64,000 nucleotides of DNA from Bacteroidales bacterium. GTDB taxonomy: Bacteria > Bacteroidota > Bacteroidia > Bacteroidales > WCHB1-69. How positions within the stretch are numbered: position 1 is the first letter of the stretch; every line of letters starts with the position of its first letter. A program made the translations under genes and the position numbers. The stretch spans positions 1 to 64,000 of the forward strand of contig JAFPVR010000064.1 of assembly GCA_017395245.1 (NCBI GenBank), written 5' to 3'. Below the pieces are notes generated by a model. It was not told the DNA's origin, searched no databases, and saw only the letters and a program-made list of their open reading frames with translations. Below are positions 7,495 through 17,600 of this stretch, in pieces.

Positions 7495-9516
7495 ATGCCC
7501 GTACCTACCGAACAACTGTTTTCCATTACCATTGGCGGCAAAAGCTACGATGACTATGTCTTCACGGATTTTGTGCTGACCAAGGAACTGCTGAAACCCA
7601 ACGAGCTGCGGTTTTCCATGCGCAAGAAGTCCGTGCTGAAAACCGAGCAGGATGTGGCATTTGCCATTTCCAATGAATTATTGGACGCGGTGGTCAAGTT
7701 GCAAGTCAAGACCAACCGCCGCGACCAGTCGCAAAATATCAAATCGGAAGAGCTTGGTTTTGAAGGTGTTATCTGCAATCTTACCTCGCAGCGCGACACG
7801 ATGTCGCAGGGGATGCTGATTCAGGTTACGGCATTCAGCCCCGACTACTTCCTTATTGACAATCCGCACTGCTGCTCCTTTGAGAACAAGACCTTGAGCA
7901 CCATCGTCACGGAGGCGGTGGATGAGCCCGCGCACAAGATCAGCCTTTGTATCCAGCCGAAAATGGACAAGGCGATTCCGTATGTGGTTCAGTATAACGA
8001 GAACACGTACCAATTCATCGCGCGGTTGGCACAGCGTTACGGCGAGTTTTTCTACTACGAGGACGGCAAACTGGTCTTCGGGAAGGTGGATGCCAAGCCG
8101 TCGGTGACACTGCATCCCGACACGGACGTGCTCGCCTATCATTACGATTTGGCGATGGACCACACGAATTTCGTACACGGGCATCATGAATATTTGGAGT
8201 ACGAGAACTACGTTGACGAGGCGATGCGCTACCCGGGGGAGTCGCAGCACAAGCTCACCGACTATGTGTATGCCCACTCCAAGGATGCGTTTACCAAGCC
8301 GACGCTCCAGAACCTGCACGCCAGTGTGCAGGAAGACAACGACATAGACCAACTGCAAGAGTCGGTGAAGGCGCAAGGTTTCGGGTCGAGGTCGATGATG
8401 ATGACCTGCACGCTGACCACCAACCGCGCCGACCTCAAGTTGGGTTCCAAGATCACTATTTCGGAGGCTGCGGATCAGAACGGCGGTTCGGTGAAAATCA
8501 CGAACCATGAGGAGTTGTTGGTGGTTCGGGTGGTTTGCCGCGGCACCCTCAACGGCCATTTCGAGAACGAACTGACGGCCATTCCCGCCAAAGCCGAATA
8601 TCCGCCCTACGCCAATTGCGATGTCTATCCCGTCACGGAGATGCAGCGGGCGATAGTGAAGGACAACAAAGATCCCGAGGCCTTGGGGCGCATCCGGGTG
8701 CAGTTCTCGTGGCAGGAGCTGCAGGACGAGAATATGTGGACTCCGTGGTTGCGTATCGCGCAGGCGCACGGCGGCAACGACAAGGGCAGCTACATCATCC
8801 CCGAAATCGACGAGGAGGTGATGGTGGGTTTCGAGAACGGCAATGCCGAGAAGCCCTACGTAATCGGCACCTTGTACCACGGCATGCAGCGTCCCGGCGA
8901 CGGCTGGTACAGCAACAGCAACGACATCAAGGCGTTCCGCACGCGCAACGGCCACACCGTGGAGGTACACGACGTGGACAAAGGCGGTTTTATCCGCATC
9001 TACGACAGCGGAAAAGAAAACTACATCCTCACGTACTCTACCGACGAGAAACTCATCAAGCTCGAGTCCAAGGGCAATATCGAGCTCTACGCCGACAACG
9101 ACATCATTATGGAGGCGGGGAACGACATGAAAATCAAGGTGGGGAATAACAGGACGCTGGATGTGGGGAATGACGACACAACAGATGTGAAGAACAATCA
9201 AAAGTTGGATGTGGGGAATGATCAAGACACCACGGTGGGGAATAACCAAAAACTGCGTGTGAAAGCTGACCAAAGCACAACGGTAGAGAATGTGCAGGAA
9301 CTCCGTGTAGGGGAGGATCAGAAGAATACTATCACGGGCAATCAGGAGACTAAAGTGGGTAAAAAATCATCCCTTAAAGCTGATGAAATTGAAAGTAAAG
9401 CCACCCAAAAGATGCAACTTTCTTCCAATACCCATGAGCAAAAATCCAGCAGTTCCATGAAGATAGACGGTGGCGGAATGATGGATATCAAAGCTGGAAA
9501 TGTTAAAATAAATTAG
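7495..9516 (+). CDS. vgrG: T6SS spike protein VgrG/TssI
   Basis: This 673-residue spike protein trimerises at the tip of the Hcp tube. The N-terminal two thirds match the gp27-like region (for example RLAQRYGEFFYYEDGKL near 190). The OB-fold follows with DPEALGRIRVQFSW and PWLRIAQAHGGNDKGSYIIP near residues 400-440. From about 545 to 640 the C terminus shows the short beta-helix repeats of the spike needle, with many VGN steps. There is no extra enzymatic domain. The start at 7495 (MPVPTEQL) lies 8 bases after the Hcp stop; the frame opens slightly earlier inside that gene. The next gene is a PAAR-like tip. Confidence 0.93.
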   Translation: MPVPTEQLFSITIGGKSYDDYVFTDFVLTKELLKPNELRFSMRKKSVLKTEQDVAFAISNELLDAVVKLQVKTNRRDQSQNIKSEELGFEGVICNLTSQRDTMSQGMLIQVTAFSPDYFLIDNPHCCSFENKTLSTIVTEAVDEPAHKISLCIQPKMDKAIPYVVQYNENTYQFIARLAQRYGEFFYYEDGKLVFGKVDAKPSVTLHPDTDVLAYHYDLAMDHTNFVHGHHEYLEYENYVDEAMRYPGESQHKLTDYVYAHSKDAFTKPTLQNLHASVQEDNDIDQLQESVKAQGFGSRSMMMTCTLTTNRADLKLGSKITISEAADQNGGSVKITNHEELLVVRVVCRGTLNGHFENELTAIPAKAEYPPYANCDVYPVTEMQRAIVKDNKDPEALGRIRVQFSWQELQDENMWTPWLRIAQAHGGNDKGSYIIPEIDEEVMVGFENGNAEKPYVIGTLYHGMQRPGDGWYSNSNDIKAFRTRNGHTVEVHDVDKGGFIRIYDSGKENYILTYSTDEKLIKLESKGNIELYADNDIIMEAGNDMKIKVGNNRTLDVGNDDTTDVKNNQKLDVGNDQDTTVGNNQKLRVKADQSTTVENVQELRVGEDQKNTITGNQETKVGKKSSLKADEIESKATQKMQLSSNTHEQKSSSSMKIDGGGMMDIKAGNVKIN

Positions 9517-9522
9517 AGAATT

Positions 9523-9897
9523 ATGGCATCGTATGTATGTAGTAGTGCACAAATGAAGTGCAGTATGGGATCTTCCCCGGCCGCATTGACTGTTCTGCCT
9601 ATTAGAACCATATTTTTAACGGGCAAGCCAAAAGCGAACATTTCCGATCACCAGCCACTGGTCAATATTGCTCCGTTTGGTTTGTGCCGATCTTTGGCAA
9701 ATCCTACGGTGGCTGCTGCAACTGCCGCCAATTTGGGGCGTTTGCAGCCGATGCCGTGCATCCCCAATACGCCTGCTCCTTGGTTAGGCGGGAAGATGGA
9801 TGTGATAGAAAAAGGACAACCGGCTTTGCTTGACACCTGCAAGTTGCAGTGTGTGTGGGCGGGAACTATTTCTTTCATAAACAATGGACAAATCTGA
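9523..9897 (+). CDS. PAAR-like spike tip (DUF4280-type)
   Basis: A 124-residue protein with the features of the DUF4280 PAAR-like family: the N-terminal MASYVCSSAQMKCSMG, the IRTIFLTGKPKANISDHQPLVNI segment, and regularly spaced Cys residues (including PFGLCRSL, MPCIPNTP, LDTCKLQC) that could hold a metal at the apex. PAAR proteins cap the VgrG trimer and can carry effectors. It begins 6 bases after vgrG and ends 2 bases before the next gene, so these are tightly coupled. No toxin domain is fused to it. Confidence 0.87.
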   Translation: MASYVCSSAQMKCSMGSSPAALTVLPIRTIFLTGKPKANISDHQPLVNIAPFGLCRSLANPTVAAATAANLGRLQPMPCIPNTPAPWLGGKMDVIEKGQPALLDTCKLQCVWAGTISFINNGQI

Positions 9898-9899
9898 CT

Positions 9900-10637
9900 A
9901 TGGCAGGTCAATCGGCGATAGGTGCACAAGGCTTGGACGACTCCCGCAAAAATCCTGACGAATTGGTTTTGGTGGATGCGTATTGGATAAAAATGCATAA
10001 CGGGAAGCCGATGAAAATCCGCGTACTTCCACATCAAAAAGTGGTGGATCTGTATGTGGAGTTTGTCTACAAATATGACGATGACGGTCACGACAAGACT
10101 ACCGCCCCCGTTTATACGATAAAGTTCGACATCCCCAACAGCTGTTACGATGGGAAAACCAAAATCTCCGTCAATTCAGGGATGCTTCAGAAGTGGGATC
10201 CTGTACAGAAATACGATGGAGAGCTTCAAAGTCAGAATGGTAAGGAGGTCTATTACTACAAAATTCCGAAATTCACTTCTGATTTATATTATGTCAAACA
10301 CCGTAGTACCATTGACGAAATCGTCCTGAAAGATGCGTATTGGGAGAAAGACGGCATGAAAATCCGCATTTTGCCGCACCAGAAACAAATCACGCTGAAG
10401 GTGGTATTTGGCTTTAAGTACAACATCCCCAGTTGCAATAAGGAACAGGCCGTATTCCATTTGAAAGTTGCTGTTCCTAATTCTGTTTTCCCTTTTAACA
10501 AGGAAATAAAAATTACAGGCAGCGATCTCCTACAATGTGAAAAGGCCGATGTAAAAGACGAAGGCGGTAACGACTGCTACATATATGAAATCGAGAATTT
10601 CACTTCAGACCTGTCTGAGGTTGAATTTGACAATTAA
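9900..10637 (+). CDS. Adaptor-like protein with internal domain duplication
   Basis: A 245-residue protein of no recognised family. It contains two copies of a domain of about 110 residues: copy 1 begins at LVLVDAYWIK (about residue 20) and copy 2 at IVLKDAYWEK (about residue 138). Both continue with MKIRVLPHQK / MKIRILPHQK, a KFDIPNS / KVAVPNS strand and a final FTSDL. No signal peptide or membrane segment is seen. It lies between the PAAR-like tip and the effector, 2 bases after the former and 10 before the latter, the place where effector adaptors or chaperones are usually encoded. Function as an effector-loading adaptor is inferred from position only. Confidence 0.6.
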   Translation: MAGQSAIGAQGLDDSRKNPDELVLVDAYWIKMHNGKPMKIRVLPHQKVVDLYVEFVYKYDDDGHDKTTAPVYTIKFDIPNSCYDGKTKISVNSGMLQKWDPVQKYDGELQSQNGKEVYYYKIPKFTSDLYYVKHRSTIDEIVLKDAYWEKDGMKIRILPHQKQITLKVVFGFKYNIPSCNKEQAVFHLKVAVPNSVFPFNKEIKITGSDLLQCEKADVKDEGGNDCYIYEIENFTSDLSEVEFDN

Positions 10638-10647
10638 AGAAAGAGTT

Positions 10648-13380
10648 ATGAATACGCATAATCATCATAGGATAATCAAGGAATTTGCTAAAAAACAGAA
10701 CTTGGCAGAAAGTTCTGATGAATATAAATGTCTCATCGAAGCAAGCAATTTCACTGATGACCTTGCAGGAGAGTCGAATCTCTCAAGTGACAATTCAGCA
10801 CTTCTAACCCAAAAGAATTATTTCTTTTTTCATTATTACTACGATATTGAATGCAACGGCGATACTATTGTGCTGAACAGAAGCAAGCACAATGAATCCC
10901 GCTATCAAGCCAGTATGCGGAAATGCGAGTATAATGAGAGCGACTTCAAACGGAATCCGAACGACTATGACTACATGCTTTTGATAACGGAGCTTACAGA
11001 CAGCCCCATCAACTATAAGAAATTCTACAATACGATTAACGACAGGGAGAGCTTTAGGGAGACATATTTTAACAAATATGTGAATGTCAAACCAGAAAAA
11101 GGCAAGGGAATTATGGCTCTTCTTGAGCACAAGGTTAAAAGCAAGAAGTTAGACAGTGCCAATCAGAGTGATTGTGTCGCATTCCTTCACGCCATGAGCG
11201 CATACGAGGAGAGCGACACAAGTGCCATGGATGCCTTCAGAAACCATTTAATCAATTGTTTCGCAGAATACCTCTTCCTTCAAGACACCAAAGAGGCAAT
11301 GTATATGTTAGGCATCGCCTTTCATGGCATAATGGATAGTTTCACCCCTTCGCACACGGGTTTCAAGAATTACGTGAAACAAGACATGGCGTTGCATTCG
11401 CAAGGAGATGTCATTGTTTTTGAAGGTGACTCAACCGAGTTTTCTCCCGGTCAGTTTGAAGATGATTTGAAAGCTTCGGGCGGTAAGACATTTATTCCCT
11501 CGATTATTAAAGGTTATAATGGGGACGACCATGTGAACAACACTGAATTTGAAATGCTTAAAGTGTATCTCAAATGCTTCATGGACATTGGGAATGGGAC
11601 AACAGCGAATAAGTTGCTGAACGGGGAAATGGAATTCCCCGGAAAGAACGTTCTGACTGGAAAACCCGTAAACAGGTCTAAAAAGGAATTGAATAAGATA
11701 TTAAAAGCTGAGGTTCGATTTTCTCCGACTGCTGTAAATTATTCCAAAAATGCACTGGAAGTGTTGTCAAATCTTTATACGGATTTGGCAGAGAAAAGAA
11801 AGAAATGTACGAATAATTATGAAAATTACAAACAGGCGAAAAAAGAATTAGCAAATATTCTCAAGGGTAAATGGGATCCACTCTATAATGCCATTCAGGA
11901 AACCCAGAAAGACGCGAACAATCAAGTTATGTACTTGGGTTCAAAAAAAGAGACATACCTCTATGCAAGAGCTCAAGGTGATGAAGATGTTGACATCAAC
12001 TCTTTAGAGGATTTTATTTGTGATTCGGCCAACGATATTGCCAAGTTGGTCTATAATTTGAAAAATTCAAACGCAGGCAAATACATTCAAGATGTTTTTT
12101 TGGACAAGATAAGTGCTGCCGCCGGGCAGATTTCCAGTTTGATGGGGAATTCAAGCCCAGAAGCCAATCAAGCTGTGCAAGCAGGTACTGAAAAACTAGC
12201 CTCAAAGTGTGAAAAAGTACTCACAAAAACTCAGGAAATCATCAGCAGCGCCGATGGAGCACTTGCCGACTTAGCAGAGCATGCCGTTGAAAACAAGCCG
12301 AAAGTGGACGCGGCGCTCGGAACGGCCAAAAAATTCTGCGGAACTATAAAGGGTATGGCGACCGACATCAAAGATGCTACGAAAACTATCCAGAATAATC
12401 TCGGAGAATATGCGAAAAAACTCACAGACACCGTAGATAACACGGCTACCAAAGCATCTTCATTGGTGGAGAAGGCACGGACGAATGTTACCAATTTCAG
12501 TCAGAACATTACGCAAATGGCTACCGATAAGGTTGACGAATTCAACAAAAAAGTGACTGGTGGTTGTGAAAAAGTACAAGGGGCGGCAAAAACCATTATC
12601 GTAGTAACGAATTTTGCCCAGACGAAGTTGGGCGGACTTGTGCCACCAAGCGTGTTTGACAAGATACGGGGATGCGCAAACACCATTAACGACACTGCGG
12701 AGGTTTCTAAAAACTATGTGAATGATGTAACAGGGGAAGTGGATGAAAAGCTGAAGGAGGGCAATGAGCTAGTGAAGAAAAAAGCACAGGAAATTGCTAA
12801 AAGTGCCAATGATGTGGTGGAAAAAGTGAAGACGAAAGCCAACGGCTATATCAATTCAGCAAAAGATCAAGCCGAAAAATGGCTTCAGTCGGCACAGGAT
12901 TATTGTGAGACAGTCATCAAGGAGGTTCAGGACATTGAAAACACTATCGATGGTATTCAAACAACAGTTGACGATTACATGAATATTCTCAACTCCCTTG
13001 CTGGAAACACGCAAGACCAGCCTGGACAAGCAGGGCAGGTGTCAGGGGCTGCCGATTCTGCTGGAGAACAGGACGGGCTGTTGGGCGATGTTAACAAGTG
13101 GCTGGACTCCACAGGCAAAAAGTTCAGTGAATCCGTCAAGGAGAAAACAACGTCATTGGATGATAAGATTAACACAACGCTTGATTCCGTGCAGAAAACT
13201 GTTGGTGAAAAAGTTGATAGTGCCACCGACCAGATTGGCGGTCACATTGATGATTTATTCGGCTCCTTAGGCACTTCTGGCGAGATTGGGGGTGGAAACA
13301 CGCCCGGACAGGGTGGCGGTCAGAACGCGGAGCTGGCGAATGCTGTAAATGAATCTTCAGAAAATGTGAATGGGATTTAA
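10648..13380 (+). CDS. Candidate T6SS effector: zinc-dependent phospholipase C-like domain with long helical tail
   Basis: A 910-residue protein without a signal peptide, encoded in the effector position after VgrG, PAAR and adaptor. Residues 1-260 show the zinc-ligand pattern of the phospholipase C / S1-P1 nuclease superfamily: His7 in an HxxIxxxA helix, FTDD near 35-38, His62, and then H226-x3-D230-x5-H236-x13-H250-x3-D254. The spacing equals that of the Bacillus cereus enzyme (His118, Asp122, His128, His142, Glu146), except that the last ligand is Asp instead of Glu and the N-terminal Trp ligand is absent. Residues about 480-850 form amphipathic, Lys/Ala/Thr-rich helical repeats like LEA proteins, ending in a Gly/Gln-rich tail. 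Expected action is cleavage of phospholipids, or less likely nucleic acid, in a target cell. The next frame is a broken small gene. Confidence 0.65.
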   Translation: MNTHNHHRIIKEFAKKQNLAESSDEYKCLIEASNFTDDLAGESNLSSDNSALLTQKNYFFFHYYYDIECNGDTIVLNRSKHNESRYQASMRKCEYNESDFKRNPNDYDYMLLITELTDSPINYKKFYNTINDRESFRETYFNKYVNVKPEKGKGIMALLEHKVKSKKLDSANQSDCVAFLHAMSAYEESDTSAMDAFRNHLINCFAEYLFLQDTKEAMYMLGIAFHGIMDSFTPSHTGFKNYVKQDMALHSQGDVIVFEGDSTEFSPGQFEDDLKASGGKTFIPSIIKGYNGDDHVNNTEFEMLKVYLKCFMDIGNGTTANKLLNGEMEFPGKNVLTGKPVNRSKKELNKILKAEVRFSPTAVNYSKNALEVLSNLYTDLAEKRKKCTNNYENYKQAKKELANILKGKWDPLYNAIQETQKDANNQVMYLGSKKETYLYARAQGDEDVDINSLEDFICDSANDIAKLVYNLKNSNAGKYIQDVFLDKISAAAGQISSLMGNSSPEANQAVQAGTEKLASKCEKVLTKTQEIISSADGALADLAEHAVENKPKVDAALGTAKKFCGTIKGMATDIKDATKTIQNNLGEYAKKLTDTVDNTATKASSLVEKARTNVTNFSQNITQMATDKVDEFNKKVTGGCEKVQGAAKTIIVVTNFAQTKLGGLVPPSVFDKIRGCANTINDTAEVSKNYVNDVTGEVDEKLKEGNELVKKKAQEIAKSANDVVEKVKTKANGYINSAKDQAEKWLQSAQDYCETVIKEVQDIENTIDGIQTTVDDYMNILNSLAGNTQDQPGQAGQVSGAADSAGEQDGLLGDVNKWLDSTGKKFSESVKEKTTSLDDKINTTLDSVQKTVGEKVDSATDQIGGHIDDLFGSLGTSGEIGGGNTPGQGGGQNAELANAVNESSENVNGI

Positions 13381-13556
13381 GCTAACTTTGAATGGAAAGG
13401 ACAAATACGATGAAAACGTCATATCCCCCCCCCCAATGGATTGACATATTATTGTACGATAAATGGTGAAGAAATTTCTTTTATCAAGCAATTCATGGCG
13501 GATTTGATTATGAATTAAAATGAATTGAGTTTGAAGATGTTGGTGCAACTACAGTA
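13370..13556 (+). pseudogene. Broken small gene after the effector, interrupted at a C10 tract
   Basis: An ATG at 13370 overlaps the effector stop and opens a frame reading MGFKLTLNGKDKYDENVI, which runs into ten cytosines at 13425-13434 and stops soon after (TGA). With 8 or 11 cytosines it would continue as NGLTYYCTINGEEISFIK. Further on, another frame gives HGGFDYELK and, after a TGA, IEFEDVGATTVR, so at least one more frameshift is needed to restore a full protein. The position immediately after a toxin candidate suggests a former or switchable immunity gene. Homopolymer sequencing error is an alternative for the first break but not easily for all of them. Confidence 0.5.
13425..13434. repeat. 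Homopolymeric C10 tract
   Basis: Ten consecutive cytosines, the longest C or G run noticed in the window, lie inside the small frame that starts at 13370. Such tracts slip during replication and can switch a gene on and off. Confidence 0.9.
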
Positions 13557-13616
13557 AGGTGAAATATTGTATAAAATAATCAATGCTCTCTATCGGCTGT
13601 TATAAAATTTATTGTA

Positions 13617-14678
13617 ATGCAGAAAAAGGACGATACACAACTGGTTCCAAGATCAACGAAAAAAAAAGATCTTGAGGATTTCTTTCCGCGAACAAAGAAA
13701 GAACTCCCTGGTTATATATGTAAAGAGTGTTTTAAGAATCAGTTGACTAAAATTTTTGAAATCGTATTGGCTGAGCAAAATTTGGCCGATCAGTGGGAGA
13801 ATAAGGCATTTCAAAGCCAAGAAAGTGGATTTTGTTTGCCTGTTTCTGAAATGAAAAAATATCATTTTTCACAGGAAGATCACAGTTTTAAAAATAGAAA
13901 TAGCAAATCGGACTTAAAAGAGAAAGTTTTGGCGTTTATAGAAATATCGGAATGGTATTCTTTTGAAAAAATGGAGATGGCTGATAAAATGTTTGAGGAG
14001 AGCAAAAAATATGGAGAAGCCGTTGCGCTGGAATTGATATCGTTAGGAGCTTCTGGACTTTTCTCGCAGGTGTCTAAAGACACAAAATTTCTGTCAAAAA
14101 TTGGAATAGGAAAGAATGTTCAGAAATTTATACAGGCAGAACCAATAAAAGGAAGTTTTGGGGTTTTTGAATATGCTTTAAGCCCATTTAATATTGGTTT
14201 CACGCATGTTGCAACGGCTGCCAGCAAAATCGGAATGGATAAATGGATTGATACTCCCTCTAAAGATGACGGACATGTAAATGAGAATAATTCCAATCAA
14301 AAGTTCGAAGCTGTAGATTGTATGAAGGCCCCAAAAAACATAAAGACTCCCAAAGGAATTATTGGTATGGGAGCATCATTTTTGGGGAATGTAGGGCGTC
14401 TTTTTTCACCGCATCTTAATTTTGCCGCCGCCGTTGTTAATATGGGCTATAATGCTCTCCTTAGTAACGAATACTTTACTACAGGCAAGCGCATTCGTGC
14501 CATAGAAGAAGAAACTAATCGAAAAAATGCGGAATTTCTTTCCAAATTGAAACAATATATATATGATGATTTCTCTGAATTGCGAGATGATGAAATTGAG
14601 AGTCTTATAGAACTTTTATGGAAAAATAAAAAAAATAACGAATACAAACCTTTATGGATAAACTTTACCAAATGCTAG
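13617..14678 (+). CDS. AT-rich hypothetical protein in the effector region
   Basis: A 353-residue protein that I do not recognise. Its DNA is clearly richer in A and T than the surrounding T6SS genes, which points to separate acquisition. The N-terminal part is charged and has a CKECF pair; residues about 138-160 and 255-285 contain Gly/Ala-rich hydrophobic stretches (ELISLGASGLFSQV; GIIGMGASFLGNVGRLF) that could insert in or lie on membranes. There is no signal peptide. Location after the effector makes it a candidate immunity protein or a second, membrane-active effector. It overlaps the next gene by 25 bases, although that gene belongs to the T9SS-secreted type. Confidence 0.6.
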   Translation: MQKKDDTQLVPRSTKKKDLEDFFPRTKKELPGYICKECFKNQLTKIFEIVLAEQNLADQWENKAFQSQESGFCLPVSEMKKYHFSQEDHSFKNRNSKSDLKEKVLAFIEISEWYSFEKMEMADKMFEESKKYGEAVALELISLGASGLFSQVSKDTKFLSKIGIGKNVQKFIQAEPIKGSFGVFEYALSPFNIGFTHVATAASKIGMDKWIDTPSKDDGHVNENNSNQKFEAVDCMKAPKNIKTPKGIIGMGASFLGNVGRLFSPHLNFAAAVVNMGYNALLSNEYFTTGKRIRAIEEETNRKNAEFLSKLKQYIYDDFSELRDDEIESLIELLWKNKKNNEYKPLWINFTKC

Positions 14679-17600
14679 CCTTGTTTTTGTTGCTGGCGGT
14701 GGCCGGCGGACAGCTCGGGTTCGCGCAGGATGTCAATACCGAAACCATCCCACCGGTTTCAGAATCGACTATATGCGAAAGCGCACTTCCGTTCACTTGG
14801 AACGACGTGATATTCACGGCGGCAGGCGACAGCACTATTACTCTTGTGTCTTCTGCCGGAGCAGATAGTATGGTGACAATGCGCTTGTACATCACCAAAA
14901 CTGACACCGTGCATCTTTTCGACACCCTCTGCGCTGGCGAGACGTTTGACAGCCTTGGTTTCAATATCGTGGCTAATATCGATATTGATACCGCTACCAC
15001 CTTTTCTTCCGCAATCACGGCTTGTGACAGTGTCACGATACTCCACCTCACAGTCCATCAACCATCATACTCTACCTACTCTCATGATGCTTGCGACAGT
15101 TTCACCTGGATCGATGGTGTCACCTATACGGAAAGTACTAACACGCCAACTATTACACTAACCAACGCAGCGGGTTGCGACAGCGTGGTGACTCTAAATC
15201 TGACGATAAACCCGACCTATTTCTTCGAGACAGACGCGGCCATTTGTGCCGGTGACACTTTTAGTTGGCAAAGAAACAGCTACATGACGGAAGGCGTCTA
15301 TTGGGACAGCCTTCAAACGGCTGCCGGTTGTGACAGCATCTACAAATTGCACCTCACCGTCAACCCGCTTCCCGTAGTAACCATCATCGCCACTGCCGAC
15401 ACGGTTTGCGGAGGCGAGGTGGTACTGATGGCCAACGGAAACACCAACTACAGCTATCAATGGAGCAATGGTTCCAGTAACTCGTGGATTAGCGTGGATT
15501 CAACAGGATCTTACTCCGTCACAGCAACAGATCCGAATGAATGTTCCAATACCGTGTCGAAAGCAATCACGGTCAACCAACCTTGTCATACAATGATCGA
15601 TACCACCATCTGTCAGGGCGAATCTTTTGATTTCTTTGGGGAATCGAAAACATCCACAGGTGTGTATGTGAACACCGCCACAGCGACAAACGGCTGCGAC
15701 AGCATTGTGACACTGGTTTTGGCGGTTAACCCCGCATACTATATCACACGTACTGTGACCATCTGCGAGGGGGAGAGCCATCTGTTCAATGGAGAACTAC
15801 TCACCCAAGGCGGCACGTATTACGACTCTCTTGAAACTGTGAACGGTTGCGATAGCATTATTGAACTTAAACTGACCGTTAACCCGCTGCCGAAAATAAA
15901 TGTCGTAGCCGCCCCCGACTCCATTGTTTGTGAGGGGGGTAGTATTACCTTGATTGCTGAGGTAGAGAAAACAGGAACATATCTCTGGAATACGGGTGAA
16001 ACCGAGCGTAAAATTACCGGTATCAATTCAACAGGCACATACACGGTCACTTTTACTGAGACTGCCACCGGTTGTAAGAATACGGCCTCGAAAAAAGTCA
16101 TTGTTAATCCTGTCACATACGGCGACACTACGGCGGTGGCTTGCGAATCATTCACATGGTACGGCATAGAATACAGTTCGACTCCTGAAATCGCCCCGAC
16201 ACACACTTTTAAAAACCATAACGATTGCGACAGTGTCGTTACGCTGCACCTGACCATCCTTCACGGCACGCATAGAGTTTTCGTTGATACAACCTGCGAG
16301 AGTTACACTTGGCATGGCATCAAATACGATACCACAGGTATCTATATCCATTCAGATACGAATGCTGATGGATGTCTGAATGTTGATACACTGCACCTGA
16401 CTATTTATAAACCGATACATCAATCTTACACAATCACAGAATGTGAAAGTTACGTGTGGGAGGATGGAGATGGACACGAATACACTGCATCTGGCACATA
16501 CACGTACGCTCACGAAGACGAACACGGCTGCTGGCAGGTGGATACGCTGCACCTGACGATTAACCATCCAACCAATACAGCTGTTACTGTTTCAACGTGT
16601 GAATCTTACTATTGGGCGGCCAATGGGCTCACCTATACCACTTCTGGCAATTACTACTATTCCCATGAGGGTTCCAATGAATGTACGCAAGTCGACACGC
16701 TGCATCTCACCATTAAGAATCCGACACACACTTCCATATCGCAAAGTGCATGCAATTCCTTCACATGGAATAACACAACCTATACGGAATCAGGAGATTA
16801 TGTTCAGACTTTCCAGAGTGCGAATGGCTGCGACTCGGTGGTGACCTTGCACCTCACCCTCTATCACGACACCGCCACATCTTGGAGTGCGACAGGCTGC
16901 GAGTCGTTTGTTTGGAACGATTCAACGTATACCGAATCTGACACTTATGTGCAGTATTTCAAAACCGTTCACGGATGTGATTCTGTGGTAACCTTAAACT
17001 TGACTATCCTGCATGGTACACATAATGTCGAATTCAAGACAGTTTGCGAGAGTTACACATGGCATGGTACGACTTATACTATATCCGGTACGTACCTCTA
17101 CCCATATACTAATGCTGCTGGCTGTGCAAGCGTGGATACGCTGCACCTGACGGTGAACTATGGCACACACAATGTTGAATTTGGTTTTGCCTGTGAAAGC
17201 TATGAGTGGCATGGCGCGATCTACACTACATCAGGAACATACACGTATGCCTATAACAACGCCGATGGTTGCCCAAGCGTGGATACGCTGCACCTGACGG
17301 TGAACTATGGTACGCACAATGTTGAAACCGAGACTGTTTGCGAAAGTTACACATGGCATGGCACGACCTACACCACATCGGGAACATACACGTATGCTTA
17401 TAACAACGCCGATGGTTGTCCGAGTGTGGACACGCTGAAGTTGACGGTGAACTATGGAACACACAATGTTCAGATTGAAACTGCCTGTGAGAGTTACACC
17501 TGGCATGGCACGACATATACCATATCCGGTACGTACCTCTACCCATATACCAATGCTGCTGGCTGTGCAAGCGTGGATACGCTGCACCTGACGGTGAACT

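Noticed and set aside
7678..9273. 531-codon minus-strand frame opposite vgrG
   Set aside because: Val/His/Arg-rich antisense translation of the VgrG gene with no family features.
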